The notes beneath the pieces were generated by a model. That model was not told the DNA's origin. It saw only the letters and a list, made by a program, of their open reading frames with translations, and did no database searches. Source: Desulfobacteraceae bacterium 4572_130 (lineage in GTDB: Bacteria; Desulfobacterota; Desulfobacteria; Desulfobacterales; Desulfobacteraceae). Taken from it: 64,000 nucleotides of DNA. Positions within the stretch are counted from its first letter, which is position 1. Each line of letters opens with the position of its first letter. The position numbers and the translations under genes were made by a program. Shown here one piece after another: positions 52,880 to 61,710 of the stretch. The stretch spans positions 1 to 64,000 of the forward strand of contig NBLN01000009.1 of the NCBI GenBank assembly GCA_002084425.1. Direction: 5' to 3'.

Positions 52880-54763
52880 CTATTTTCCTTTTTCCCAAAA
52901 TCTCTTGCTTGCTACCATAAGAATAGATATGCCGGCAGGTGTCATACCATCTATTCTTGAAGCATGTCCAAGGGATTCAGGCATTATTTTTGTAAGTTTT
53001 TCTTTTAGTTCATTAGATAATCCATGAATTTTAGAAAAATTAATTTTTTTAGGTATTTTTATATTTTCCATCTTTTTATATTTTTTTATTTCATTTAATT
53101 GGCGTTCAATATATCCTTCATATTTGATTTCTATTTCTACTTGTTCTTGAACTCTGGAAGAAACAGGAGTTTTTGGGGAAGCTTTAAGAATATTAACAGC
53201 AGAATAGTTAATCCCTGCTCTTTTAAGAAGTTGGTCAAGTTTTACACCTGTAGTGATTTTAGAGGTTCCAACTTTTGTAAGATAATCATTAGTATGAGAA
53301 CATGGTTTAATAACAGTTTTTTTAATTCTTTGAATTTCTTTGGCAGAAGCTTTTTTTATTTCTCTTGTAATTTCCAAAGTTTGTTTATTTACCAGTCCAA
53401 GCATATAACCTTTTTCAGCAAGTCTTAAATCTGCATTATCTTGTCTTAGCATAAGTCTATACTCTGCTCTGGAAGTAAACATTCTGTATGGTTCTTTTGT
53501 GCCTCTAGTTATAAGATCATCTATCATAACACCCATATAGGCTTCTGACCTGTTTAAAATAAAAGGTTTTTTCTTTTGAATCACACATGCTGCATTTATT
53601 CCTGCCCACATGCCCTGGGCAGCTGCTTCTTCATAGCCTGAAGTTCCATTAATTTGACCTGCAAAAAATAACCCTTTTATTTTTTTTGTTTCAAGAGTTG
53701 ATTTAAGTTGCTGAGGATTTATATAATCATATTCTATTGCATATCCTGGTCTCATAATTTCAGCATATTCCAGCCCTTGAATTAAATGTATAAAATCTAA
53801 CTGAAGTTCCAGAGGAAAGCTGTTGCCAAGACCAGATGCATATATTTCTTTTGTATCAAGTCCTTCATGTTCAAGAATTATTTGATGGCTTGTTCTTTCT
53901 GGAAATTTAACAACTTTATCTTCAAATGAAGGGCAGTATCTTGCTGATTTTCCAATAATATGTCCTCCATAAAGTGCAGAATGTTTAAGATTTTTTTGTA
54001 CAAACTCATGTGCTTTTTTATTTGTGCGGCCAATATAACTTGGAACCAATTTATTTGTAATTTTTTTTGTGGAAAAGGAAAATGGTTTTGGATTAAATTC
54101 TGAATCTTGAACAGTAAATTTTGAAAAATCAATACTTGAAGAATGAAGTCTTGGCGGAGTGCCTGTTTTCATTCTAGCAATATGAAATCCTATTTTTTCA
54201 AGGGATGATGCAAGGGAAATTGAAGAAAATTCACCAGCTCTACCTGCATCAAAAGAGCTAGAACCAATATGTACTTTGCCTTTAAGAAATGTTCCAGTAG
54301 CAAGTATAACAACATCACCATAAAAAATAAAACCTGTTTTTTCAATAATTCCCTTTACTTTTCCATGCTCAATTATAATGTCTTCTACCATTGCTTGTTT
54401 AAAATCAAGATTGCATGTTTTTTCAATCAAAGATTTCATTGCTTGTTGGTATTTGATTTTATCATTTTGCGTTCTAGTGGAATGAAGAGCTGGCCCTTTT
54501 TTTGTATTTAAAGTACGATATTGAATGGCAGATAAATCACAAATTCTAGCCATATTGCCTCCTAGGGCATCTATTTCCTTAACAAGCTGTCCCTTGGCCA
54601 TTCCACCTATAGATGGGCTGCATGGCATTGCTGCAACTTTATCCATATCTATAGTTAGAAAAAGTACACTGCAATCCATATTAGCTGCTGCAATAGCTGC
54701 TTCACATCCTGCATGACCCGCACCCACAACTATAATATCATATATTTTTTTATTAAATTTCAT
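52880..54763 (-). CDS. mnmG: tRNA uridine-5-carboxymethylaminomethyl modification enzyme MnmG
   Basis: 627 residues, full length. The FAD motif is [16 protein letters not shown] near residue 12; [20 protein letters not shown] and [20 protein letters not shown] are family signatures; the C-terminal helical domain binds MnmE and tRNA. With MnmE it modifies the wobble uridine of several tRNAs. mnmG is next to oriC in many bacteria, but no cluster of DnaA boxes, dnaA or parAB accompanies it here. Confidence 0.96.
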   Translation of the reverse strand: MKFNKKIYDIIVVGAGHAGCEAAIAAANMDCSVLFLTIDMDKVAAMPCSPSIGGMAKGQLVKEIDALGGNMARICDLSAIQYRTLNTKKGPALHSTRTQNDKIKYQQAMKSLIEKTCNLDFKQAMVEDIIIEHGKVKGIIEKTGFIFYGDVVILATGTFLKGKVHIGSSSFDAGRAGEFSSISLASSLEKIGFHIARMKTGTPPRLHSSSIDFSKFTVQDSEFNPKPFSFSTKKITNKLVPSYIGRTNKKAHEFVQKNLKHSALYGGHIIGKSARYCPSFEDKVVKFPERTSHQIILEHEGLDTKEIYASGLGNSFPLELQLDFIHLIQGLEYAEIMRPGYAIEYDYINPQQLKSTLETKKIKGLFFAGQINGTSGYEEAAAQGMWAGINAACVIQKKKPFILNRSEAYMGVMIDDLITRGTKEPYRMFTSRAEYRLMLRQDNADLRLAEKGYMLGLVNKQTLEITREIKKASAKEIQRIKKTVIKPCSHTNDYLTKVGTSKITTGVKLDQLLKRAGINYSAVNILKASPKTPVSSRVQEQVEIEIKYEGYIERQLNEIKKYKKMENIKIPKKINFSKIHGLSNELKEKLTKIMPESLGHASRIDGMTPAGISILMVASKRFWEKGK

Positions 54764-55138
54764 ATTGATTACAATAAAGTAGTTATAAGTTCTTTTATAT
54801 AAAGCATAAGAAACTCTTTTTTTATAACTATTTTAGTATTCTATTTTGTTGGCTCTAGGAAAAGTTCTTGGGTAGGTTTTAAAAATAGTTAAAATAAGTG
54901 GATAATCACACCATTAATTTGTATTTATTGTTTTAATAAGTATGTGAATGTTTTTTATTGGGAACAAATTGCCATAACAACCTTTCTTTTTTTTAGAAAG
55001 AAAGGTTATGAATATAGCATAACTATATTGGGTTTAAAATGTTCAATTTTAAAAGATGAGCAATAAAAATATTTAAATGCTTTAGACATAAGATTGCCTA
55101 AAACAGCTAAAGTTATGGTTAAGTTGATGGGATTATTG
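54764..55138. other. 375-bp intergenic region upstream of mnmG
   Basis: Contains a fragment of the dispersed repeat (54776-54803: AGTAGTTATAAGTTCTTTTA, inverted), a second weak match to its centre near 54828-54850, one DnaA-box-like AGTGGATAA at 54897-54905, and an 11-bp hairpin AACCTTTCTTT...GAAAGAAAGGTT (about 54979-55007). The hairpin lies beyond the stop of the minus-strand gene at 55139 and could end its transcript. No gene is seen. Confidence 0.5.
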
Positions 55139-55483
55139 TCAGGGTTTTCCCATGTGCCATTGTTTATCTATTTTTCTATTTCTATAATGTTTTATTTGTT
55201 TTTCAATACTATATAATACCTTTTTAATATAAGGATCATCAAGTCCATTATTATTTTTTAAATACTCCAGCAATCTAAATATTTCTTCTCCATCCATGAC
55301 TACCCAATTGCATTTATTGTCAATACATATACAGAAATTTACATTGCCTGAAATTCCTTCATCAATTGAAGGAAGATCAGAAATTGGTTGAATACCGCAT
55401 GAAGCTCCAATACGCCATTTTGCATATCCACTTAATGGAAAAAAAAATAGAAAAATAAAGAATAATAATATAATTTGTTTCAT
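55139..55483 (-). CDS. Small exported protein of unknown function
   Basis: 114 residues with a strong Sec signal peptide (KQIILLFFIFLFFFPLSGYA, probable cut before KWR). The mature part has four Cys (ASCGIQP, FCICIDNKC) that could form two disulfides in the periplasm, then a charged helical tail ending QWHMGKP. No family is recognised. It stands alone between mnmG and the dsr operon on the same strand. Confidence 0.65.
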   Translation of the reverse strand: MKQIILLFFIFLFFFPLSGYAKWRIGASCGIQPISDLPSIDEGISGNVNFCICIDNKCNWVVMDGEEIFRLLEYLKNNNGLDDPYIKKVLYSIEKQIKHYRNRKIDKQWHMGKP

Positions 55484-55600
55484 GTTTTGCTTTTTATGTG
55501 ATTAAAGGTAGGTATTAAGAGCAGATTTCTTATATTGTTCTTTGGGAATCCGCTTTAATTTTTTCAGTGAGTTTTTTAGGTAATTCGTTTATATCCACAT

Positions 55601-55651
55601 ACAAAAGAGTAATAAAATATAACAATTTATTATATTTTATTACTCTTTTGT
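55601..55651 (-). terminator. Perfect 22-bp hairpin after dsrP
   Basis: ACAAAAGAGTAATAAAATAT(AA) at 55601-55622 is perfectly inverted at 55630-55651 around a 7-nt loop, 16 nt past the dsrP stop. On the minus strand no T run follows, so it may act as a 3' stabiliser as much as a terminator; the plus-strand side is followed by a T-rich stretch. Such length without a mismatch suggests selection or a recent origin. Confidence 0.65.
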
Positions 55652-55666
55652 AATTATTTATTTTTA

Positions 55667-56824
55667 TTATCCTCGCACTTCTTCTTTAACTTTTGCTGCA
55701 ATTTTAAAAAGAATAGTTAAAATTAAAAGACCTTTGCCAAACACAGCAAGGCTTATTATAATTTCTTTTAGAGTTGGAGCATATTCTGTAACATGATGTA
55801 AAGGAGATGGCACAAATCCTCCTGAAATCATTCCAAGGCTCTTGTCAATCCATGTACCAACAACTATCATTATACATGTAAAAGGCAAAAGTGTTTGATT
55901 ATTTCTTAGTGCTGGAATTATAAGAAGAATAATACCTATAAACATAAGTGTCATTGAAGTCCACATCCATGGAACAAGGGCATTATGTCCGTGCAAACCA
56001 AAAAACAGATAATTAATATGTGATGCATGCCCGGGAATTTTACTATAATAGGTTACAAATATTTCACATAAAAAGAAAAATACATTAGCTATAAGAGCAT
56101 AACATACAATTTTTGATAAAGTCTGCATTGCATCCCAGCCCGGATCAAATTTAGTAACTTTCCGCATAACAAAGCAAAGAAGAATAAGAACTGAAGGACC
56201 TGCTGCAAATGCTGATGCAAGAAACCTTGGAGCAAGAACTGCTGTAAGCCAAAAGCCTCTGCCTGGAAGTCCGCAGTAAAGATATGCTGTAACTGTATGA
56301 ATACCAATTGCAAAAGGAATGGAAAGATAAATAAGTGGCTTTGTCCATTCAGGTGGTTTTACTTGATTTCTTTCTGCCTCAAGAACCTTCCAGCCAATTA
56401 TAATATTAAGAAATAAATACCCATTAAGCACACACATATCCCAAAACAGCATGGAATGGGGAGTAGGATAAAGCAATACATTTAATGCGCGGGTTGGCTG
56501 ACCAAGATCTACAATTATGAATAAAAGACACATAACTAAAGATGCTACTGCCAGAAATTCACCAAGAATCGTTATCCTATGAAATTTTTCATAATCATGG
56601 AGATAATAAGGTATTACAACCATTACACCACCTGCTGCAACCCCAACAAGGTATGTGAAGTTTGCAATATAAAAACCCCATGATACATCACGAGTCATGC
56701 CAGTAATTGCAAGACCATTTATAAACTGTTCAATATAGACTGCAAATCCTGCTCCCATAACAGCTAAGAGCAGTCCTATCCATATCCAGTATTTTTTACT
56801 TCCTTTAATAGCTATTTCAAGCAT
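55667..56824 (-). CDS. dsrP: DsrP: NrfD-type menaquinol-interacting membrane subunit
   Basis: 385 residues with about ten membrane helices. NrfD/PsrC-family segments include VSWGFYIANFTYLVGVAAGG near residue 45 and YDSKIPGHASH-like loop residues (YSKIPGHASHINYLFFG). It sits in the membrane and passes electrons between menaquinol and the periplasmic DsrO. GAGAGG precedes the ATG. It is the last gene of dsrMKJOP. It is related to HmcC in this window, but the operon partners differ. Confidence 0.93.
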   Translation of the reverse strand: MLEIAIKGSKKYWIWIGLLLAVMGAGFAVYIEQFINGLAITGMTRDVSWGFYIANFTYLVGVAAGGVMVVIPYYLHDYEKFHRITILGEFLAVASLVMCLLFIIVDLGQPTRALNVLLYPTPHSMLFWDMCVLNGYLFLNIIIGWKVLEAERNQVKPPEWTKPLIYLSIPFAIGIHTVTAYLYCGLPGRGFWLTAVLAPRFLASAFAAGPSVLILLCFVMRKVTKFDPGWDAMQTLSKIVCYALIANVFFFLCEIFVTYYSKIPGHASHINYLFFGLHGHNALVPWMWTSMTLMFIGIILLIIPALRNNQTLLPFTCIMIVVGTWIDKSLGMISGGFVPSPLHHVTEYAPTLKEIIISLAVFGKGLLILTILFKIAAKVKEEVRG

Positions 56825-56879
56825 ATTTGCCTCTCTTACATTATTTAAAATATAAATGAAGAATTTTTACGTCATTATC

Positions 56880-57710
56880 TTACATAAGATAGTAAACAGA
56901 TGGCTCAGTTCCAAGCTCTTGTTTACGCCTGATTGAATATTTTTCATTCAAGAGTTGTCTTATTTCAGATTCAGAGTTTTCAAGATCACCCACAACAATT
57001 GCACCTTGTGATGCCTCAGCACAATAAGGTTGTTGACCCTTTGCAAGTCGTTCAGCACATAAATTACATTTTTCCACAACACCTTTAGTGCGCGTAGGAA
57101 AACTTGAATTTGTTTGTTCAATAAAAGGTCTAGGGTCCCTGAAATTAAAACTTCTTGCACCAAATGGACAAGCTGCCATGCAAAATCTGCATCCAATACA
57201 GCGATGAAAATCCATTAATACAATGCCATCTTCTCGTTTAAATGTTGCCTGTGTAGGACATGCCTGAACACAAGGTGCATTTTTACAATGATTACAAGTT
57301 ACAAGAAATGGAAGCTCCTTGAATTTTTCAGCTAGAAATTCATCTTCTTTATCAGGAAAGGCATGCTCAAAATGTTCTTTCCATATCCATTTAACTTCCT
57401 GATGGTGATTTACGGGACTTGTTTTAGGAAATTTTTCTTTGTCAGGCTCGTGATTAAAATCAGGAACATTATGGGCTTTATGACATGCATCAGTAATATT
57501 TGCTGCAATTGCATCTGTAAGTTTGCTGGTATCAATAACCATTCCCCATCGTTTGGCTGAAAAAACTTCGGCATTTTTGGATTTAACAGCATCAACAGTA
57601 CCAGTACCTTGTGATTCAGATGATGCAAAAGTTGTTATTGCCGGAGTCATGCCAATGCCCAGTGCAGAAATACCTGCAACTTTAAGGAATTTTCTTCTGC
57701 TTTTTTTCAT
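56880..57710 (-). CDS. dsrO: DsrO: Tat-exported periplasmic ferredoxin subunit
   Basis: 276 residues from ATG 57710, which overlaps the dsrJ stop (ATGA) and has AAGGAG upstream; the longer frame is rejected. A twin-arginine signal, KKSRRKFLKVAGISALG, is followed by Cys motifs for several [4Fe-4S] clusters: CNHCKNAPCVQACP, CIGCRFCMAACP, CNLCAERLAKGQQPYC. It relays electrons between DsrJ haems and DsrP in the periplasm. Confidence 0.94.
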   Translation of the reverse strand: MKKSRRKFLKVAGISALGIGMTPAITTFASSESQGTGTVDAVKSKNAEVFSAKRWGMVIDTSKLTDAIAANITDACHKAHNVPDFNHEPDKEKFPKTSPVNHHQEVKWIWKEHFEHAFPDKEDEFLAEKFKELPFLVTCNHCKNAPCVQACPTQATFKREDGIVLMDFHRCIGCRFCMAACPFGARSFNFRDPRPFIEQTNSSFPTRTKGVVEKCNLCAERLAKGQQPYCAEASQGAIVVGDLENSESEIRQLLNEKYSIRRKQELGTEPSVYYLM

Positions 57711-58105
57711 TGGGTTATCTCCTTGGGATTTGTGTGGCATTCCCAGCAATAGGGAGCCACTGAGGCATAATCATGACATTTATCGCAAAATTTTTCTTTA
57801 TTTGTATGACAGCCAATACAGGAATTATCACCAGTAGATAAACTCATTTGAAATTTTTCTCCATTGGCAGCTTCATACATTCTATCAGCATCTCTTACAA
57901 CTGAGTCTCTCCACTCATCAAGTAAGGACATGTGATTTGCCCGCATGTCATATTTTTCAAGAACACATTTTTTTGCAGCTTTAGCTTGTTCTGAAAGTTC
58001 AGGTTTTGGAGCAACAGTATCTGATCTACCTAAATTAAACCAGAAGGGAAAGAGTGCTGCAACAACAAATATCACAAGTCCAACTATTATTGCATTTTTA
58101 CTCAT
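57707..58105 (-). CDS. dsrJ: DsrJ: membrane-anchored trihaem cytochrome c
   Basis: About 132 residues from the ATG of MSKNAIIVGLVIFVVAALFP, chosen because GGAGG lies six nt upstream; it overlaps the end of dsrK by 8 nt. One N-terminal membrane helix serves as uncleaved anchor. Three haem motifs near the C-terminus (CIGCH, CDKCH, CWECH) match DsrJ. The family is known for one haem with unusual His/Cys ligation; a Cys at KKCVLEKYDMR is the candidate ligand. It couples to dsrO by an ATGA overlap. Confidence 0.94.
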   Translation of the reverse strand: MSKNAIIVGLVIFVVAALFPFWFNLGRSDTVAPKPELSEQAKAAKKCVLEKYDMRANHMSLLDEWRDSVVRDADRMYEAANGEKFQMSLSTGDNSCIGCHTNKEKFCDKCHDYASVAPYCWECHTNPKEITQ

Positions 58106-59759
58106 CTTCATCCTCCATTTCTTCCTCTTCCATTCCAGGTAATGGTTCCATGCGAAGATCCGTTGTTCTCTTTTGTTCACCAGGCAGGATCAGGGCGTTT
58201 CCAACAAGTTCATGGATACCAATTACATCAACTTCCGGAACCCAGTATTCCATGAGTGTAGGAAATACAGCTCTGTCAATGGCACATATGCAGCACAGAT
58301 GGGTCACGCCAAATTTTTCATGAACATATTTTACAGCATTTGCCCTTGGAAGTCCGCCTGCCATTCTCAGTTCAATATTTTCACCTGCATTGAGTCCTGC
58401 ACCGCTGCCGCAGCAGAATGTCTGCTCTTTGATGGTGTTTTCAGGCATCTCAAAAAAGTTGTCGCAGACATTGTTCATAATATATCTTGGTTCCTCAAGC
58501 AGTCCCATACCCCTTGCAGTGTTGCATGAGTCATGATAAGTCAGAGAAATATTGCTGTTACGGCTCTTGTCAAGTTCAAGTTTTCCATGCTTTATCAGGT
58601 CTGCGGTAAACTCACATATATGAACCATTTTTGTTGATTTTGCATTTTCAAATTTTGTTCCTGTAATAGGATTTACAGGTTCTTCAAGAAAATCAGCAGG
58701 TCCGTTCATAGTATCCATATATTGATGTATAACACGCCACATATGACCACACTCACCACCTAAGATCCATTTTACGCCAAGTCGTTTTGCCTCAGCAAAC
58801 ATTTTAGCATTAAGTCTTTTCATGGTTTCATGGGATGTGAAAAATCCAAAATTACCACCTTCAGACGCATATGTACTCCAGGTAACATCAAGATCATACT
58901 TGTCTTTAAGATATTTAAAAAGAATTAAATAACCTTGACAAGTGTAAGTTCCAGGATCTGCAAAAACATCTCCTGAAGGTGTAATAAAAAGAATATCAGC
59001 CCCTTTTTTATTGAATTGAGGCTCAACATTAACACCTGTAATTTCTTCAATATCCTCTGTAAAAAAATCCAGCATATCTTTAAACGCATGAGGTTGAATT
59101 CCAAGATGATTCCCAGTTTGATAGCAATTAGAAACAGGTGTTGCAATCCAATCTATATTAAGACCAAGAAGATTTAAAAGTTCTCTTCCTATAATGGTAA
59201 TTTCTGCTGTATCAATTCCATAGGGACAAAATACTGAACATCTTCTGCACTCTGTGCATTGAAAAAAATAGTACCACCACTCTTTTAAAACATCCAATGT
59301 TAGAGGTCTATTTCCTGCAATTTTTGAAGCACCTGAAATGCTTTGTAAAATTTTTCCAGCATGTGTAAAATCATTTCTGTAAACAGATCTTAAAAGTTCT
59401 GCTCTTAAAACAGGCATATTTTTAGGATCTCCAGTTCCAAGAAAGAAATGACATTTGTCTGCACAAGCACCACAGCGTACACATATATCCATAAAGATTT
59501 TAAATGTTCTAAATTTTTCCAGTCGTTCTTTAAGTCCATTATGAAGAATTTCCTGCCAATTTTCAGGAAGCTTCCAATCATCTTCTAATGGATTCCATGC
59601 TCTTGCATTAGGTAGGCCCAAAGTTTCAACACTTTCAGCTTTTGCAGCATAGCAATACATTCCAGGTCTAATCTGGACAGAAGTATCCATCCAACTGCCC
59701 CTGGCAGGTGTGTGGTCTATCTTATCCAATAATTCATCTGGTTTGAGTTCATCAGCCAT
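58098..59759 (-). CDS. dsrK: DsrK: HdrD-like catalytic iron-sulfur subunit
   Basis: 553 residues. Two [4Fe-4S] motifs, CVRCGACADKC and CTECRRCSVFCPYG, and a CCG region (HDSCNTARG, FCCGSGAGLNAG, LCCICAIDRAVF) that binds the catalytic noncubane cluster. It faces the cytoplasm and is thought to reduce the DsrC trisulfide made during sulfite reduction. A very acidic tail (EEEEMEDEDE) ends the protein. Its 3' third (about 58100-58800) is visibly richer in G+C than the rest of the gene. It starts 3 nt after dsrM. Confidence 0.95.
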   Translation of the reverse strand: MADELKPDELLDKIDHTPARGSWMDTSVQIRPGMYCYAAKAESVETLGLPNARAWNPLEDDWKLPENWQEILHNGLKERLEKFRTFKIFMDICVRCGACADKCHFFLGTGDPKNMPVLRAELLRSVYRNDFTHAGKILQSISGASKIAGNRPLTLDVLKEWWYYFFQCTECRRCSVFCPYGIDTAEITIIGRELLNLLGLNIDWIATPVSNCYQTGNHLGIQPHAFKDMLDFFTEDIEEITGVNVEPQFNKKGADILFITPSGDVFADPGTYTCQGYLILFKYLKDKYDLDVTWSTYASEGGNFGFFTSHETMKRLNAKMFAEAKRLGVKWILGGECGHMWRVIHQYMDTMNGPADFLEEPVNPITGTKFENAKSTKMVHICEFTADLIKHGKLELDKSRNSNISLTYHDSCNTARGMGLLEEPRYIMNNVCDNFFEMPENTIKEQTFCCGSGAGLNAGENIELRMAGGLPRANAVKYVHEKFGVTHLCCICAIDRAVFPTLMEYWVPEVDVIGIHELVGNALILPGEQKRTTDLRMEPLPGMEEEEMEDEDE

Positions 59760-59762
59760 TTA

Positions 59763-60770
59763 TTACTCCTTCTTATCCACTGGAAGCCCAGCTTCTATCA
59801 TTTTATCTCTAAAGTGATTTTCATATTCTTCATATGTATGAGTCTTTACATTATAGTTCCAAGGATTAATATGTCTTTTGGCACGGGTATTATTGGCCAT
59901 ATTTCTTGTGGGACTTAGGAATATACCGCCTATGTGCATAAGCTTACTTATGGGTAAATATGCAAAAAGAACACTTACCATAAATAAGTGAGCATAAAAA
60001 AGTCCTCCAACACCTTCTGGGATTGATGGATGAAAAGTTACAAGACTCATAATGAATTCTTTTACACTAACAATATCAACCTTTGTAAAATATCTCATTG
60101 AAATTCCGGTTGCTGCTATACCTATTATAAGGAAAAGTGGAAAATAATCTGATGCAAGGGAAATATAACTTACCTTGCCATCAAAAATTCTCCTTGCAAG
60201 CAAAAATAATACAGCTGCAATAAGGACTATTCCTGAAAGAAATATTCCAGGAAGACCAATTTGAATAATTCCATCAAGATATTCAAGAAATCGAACACAT
60301 GCAGGTACTGGTGTTAGGAAAAATCTCAAATGTCTTAAAAGAACAACCAAAAATGAGTAATGAAAAGCTAGAGCTCCAACCCACAGAAAAATTTCCCAGG
60401 AAAAAGAAAGTCTGTTAGTCTCGTCCCTTGCAAATCCAGCTTTTGTGTTTCTAAAAAGAGATCTAAAAAGAAAAATTTCAAGGACCATACGCACAAAAAC
60501 ACCTGATGCAGTATCTGGGTTGTCAATGCAGTTTTGTTTGATCCAAGGAAGTGATTTTTGCTGCCCGCAAGTTGTGGGGATTCTAAAGGGAACTGCAGAA
60601 GATGCCCATCCATATACACGGTATATAAAACCTCCAATAAAAAGTATAACCGCTAGATAGGGAAAAATAATTCCAAATGCCCACTGCATATTGGCTCCCT
60701 CAACCCCTGCGTATGCTAGCAGAAAAAGCAGAAAAACGCCTATTAGGGGTAACATGTACTTTTGATTCAT
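59763..60770 (-). CDS. dsrM: DsrM: membrane cytochrome b subunit
   Basis: 335 residues with five to six membrane helices of the NarI type. Candidate haem-ligand histidines are in ALAFHYSFLVVLLRHLRF and FYAHLFMVSVLF / ISKLMHIGG. It links menaquinone to DsrK. GAGGTGG precedes the ATG. First of dsrMKJOP; the RsbRD-like gene 156 nt upstream is on the same strand and probably co-transcribed. Confidence 0.94.
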   Translation of the reverse strand: MNQKYMLPLIGVFLLFLLAYAGVEGANMQWAFGIIFPYLAVILFIGGFIYRVYGWASSAVPFRIPTTCGQQKSLPWIKQNCIDNPDTASGVFVRMVLEIFLFRSLFRNTKAGFARDETNRLSFSWEIFLWVGALAFHYSFLVVLLRHLRFFLTPVPACVRFLEYLDGIIQIGLPGIFLSGIVLIAAVLFLLARRIFDGKVSYISLASDYFPLFLIIGIAATGISMRYFTKVDIVSVKEFIMSLVTFHPSIPEGVGGLFYAHLFMVSVLFAYLPISKLMHIGGIFLSPTRNMANNTRAKRHINPWNYNVKTHTYEEYENHFRDKMIEAGLPVDKKE

Positions 60771-60926
60771 CTTACAACCACCTCTTTTTTTGGATTTTGC
60801 AAAATAAAAAATGCAAATGCAAAAGCCTGTTTAAAGGGAGTAAAATTATTTCACTTCCCTAGGTTGATGAACTCTTAAAAAGTCCAAATTTAAAATTTAA
60901 ATAACTGCTCTCATATAAACATTAAA

Positions 60927-61505
60927 CTAAGTTTTATTATTTGAGCTGAGAAGCTGCTCCTCAGTGAGCTCTTTTACTAAACCTGCCCTTTCAAAGGCTT
61001 TATGAACTCGTCGTTTTGCCTCAGTTGCCTTTAAAAGGAATATATTTTCTCTACACTTCATAAATCTGTTAAAAGCTGCAAGGCTAATCTCGTCAACTTT
61101 TTTCTCAAAGGAAGAATTTAACGAGGTACCAATAATTTTTTTAACAATTCCCTTTAACTCAAATACAAATTCTACAGCTTTAGAAGCACTAAAACTTTGT
61201 ACAGCTCTAATGCGTATAACTGGATCAAGAGCTTCTTCAATTTTTTCCTGATTTATTTCTTTTTGTTCTATATTTTCATTTTTTCTATTTTCATGCCCTA
61301 ATGTGTGAAAAAGCTTATCCCAAACATCTTCCAAGCTTTGTTTTGTTACACAGCCCACAGGATTGTCAAATTTGTTTTTAGATTTATCAAGTATTCTGGC
61401 TGTTTCCGGAGGATATGTATTAATTGCAGCTTGAAACCACTGGTTAATTATTTTCTCTCTATTTTTTCTAAGTTTTTCAATAAAATCTGCTTTGCTAAAA
61501 TTCAT
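60927..61505 (-). CDS. RsbRD N-terminal-domain-like protein upstream of dsrM
   Basis: 192 residues, entirely helical by composition, starting ADFIEKLRKNREKIINQWFQ, which resembles the N-terminal (globin-like) sensor domain of RsbRD proteins. No STAS domain follows. Proteins of this type occur just ahead of dsrMKJOP in other sulfate reducers, so it is probably a regulator or assembly factor tied to the complex; its action is unknown. The promoter at 61615-61643 would drive it together with dsrMKJOP. Confidence 0.8.
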   Translation of the reverse strand: MNFSKADFIEKLRKNREKIINQWFQAAINTYPPETARILDKSKNKFDNPVGCVTKQSLEDVWDKLFHTLGHENRKNENIEQKEINQEKIEEALDPVIRIRAVQSFSASKAVEFVFELKGIVKKIIGTSLNSSFEKKVDEISLAAFNRFMKCRENIFLLKATEAKRRVHKAFERAGLVKELTEEQLLSSNNKT

Positions 61506-61614
61506 TTGTAAAATACCATCCTCTTAGACTATAATTTTTTTATGATAAAAGATAATAATTTCAAATACTTAAAAATTTATATTTTATTAAAATTGTATGT
61601 TGTAATAGCTTGTC

Positions 61615-61643
61615 GATATAACTATACTTTTAATTTATGTCAA
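61615..61643 (-). promoter_or_regulatory. Probable sigma70-type promoter of the dsr operon
   Basis: On the minus strand TTGACA (61638-61643) and TATATC (61615-61620) are separated by exactly 17 nt. This lies about 110 nt before the RsbRD-like gene, leaving a leader of roughly 100 nt. It is a good match in a region where AT-richness makes -10 boxes common but TTGACA is not. Confidence 0.6.
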
Positions 61644-61710
61644 GGAAATTATATTAGGAATAAAAACAAGATATTTCAGGAAATAAAATTTTAGATTTTT
61701 CTTAAAATCA

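Noticed and set aside
54764-55138. Possible oriC beside mnmG (gidA)
   Set aside because: Only one imperfect DnaA box (AGTGGATAA at 54897) was found; no dnaA, parAB or rsmG, and no box cluster.
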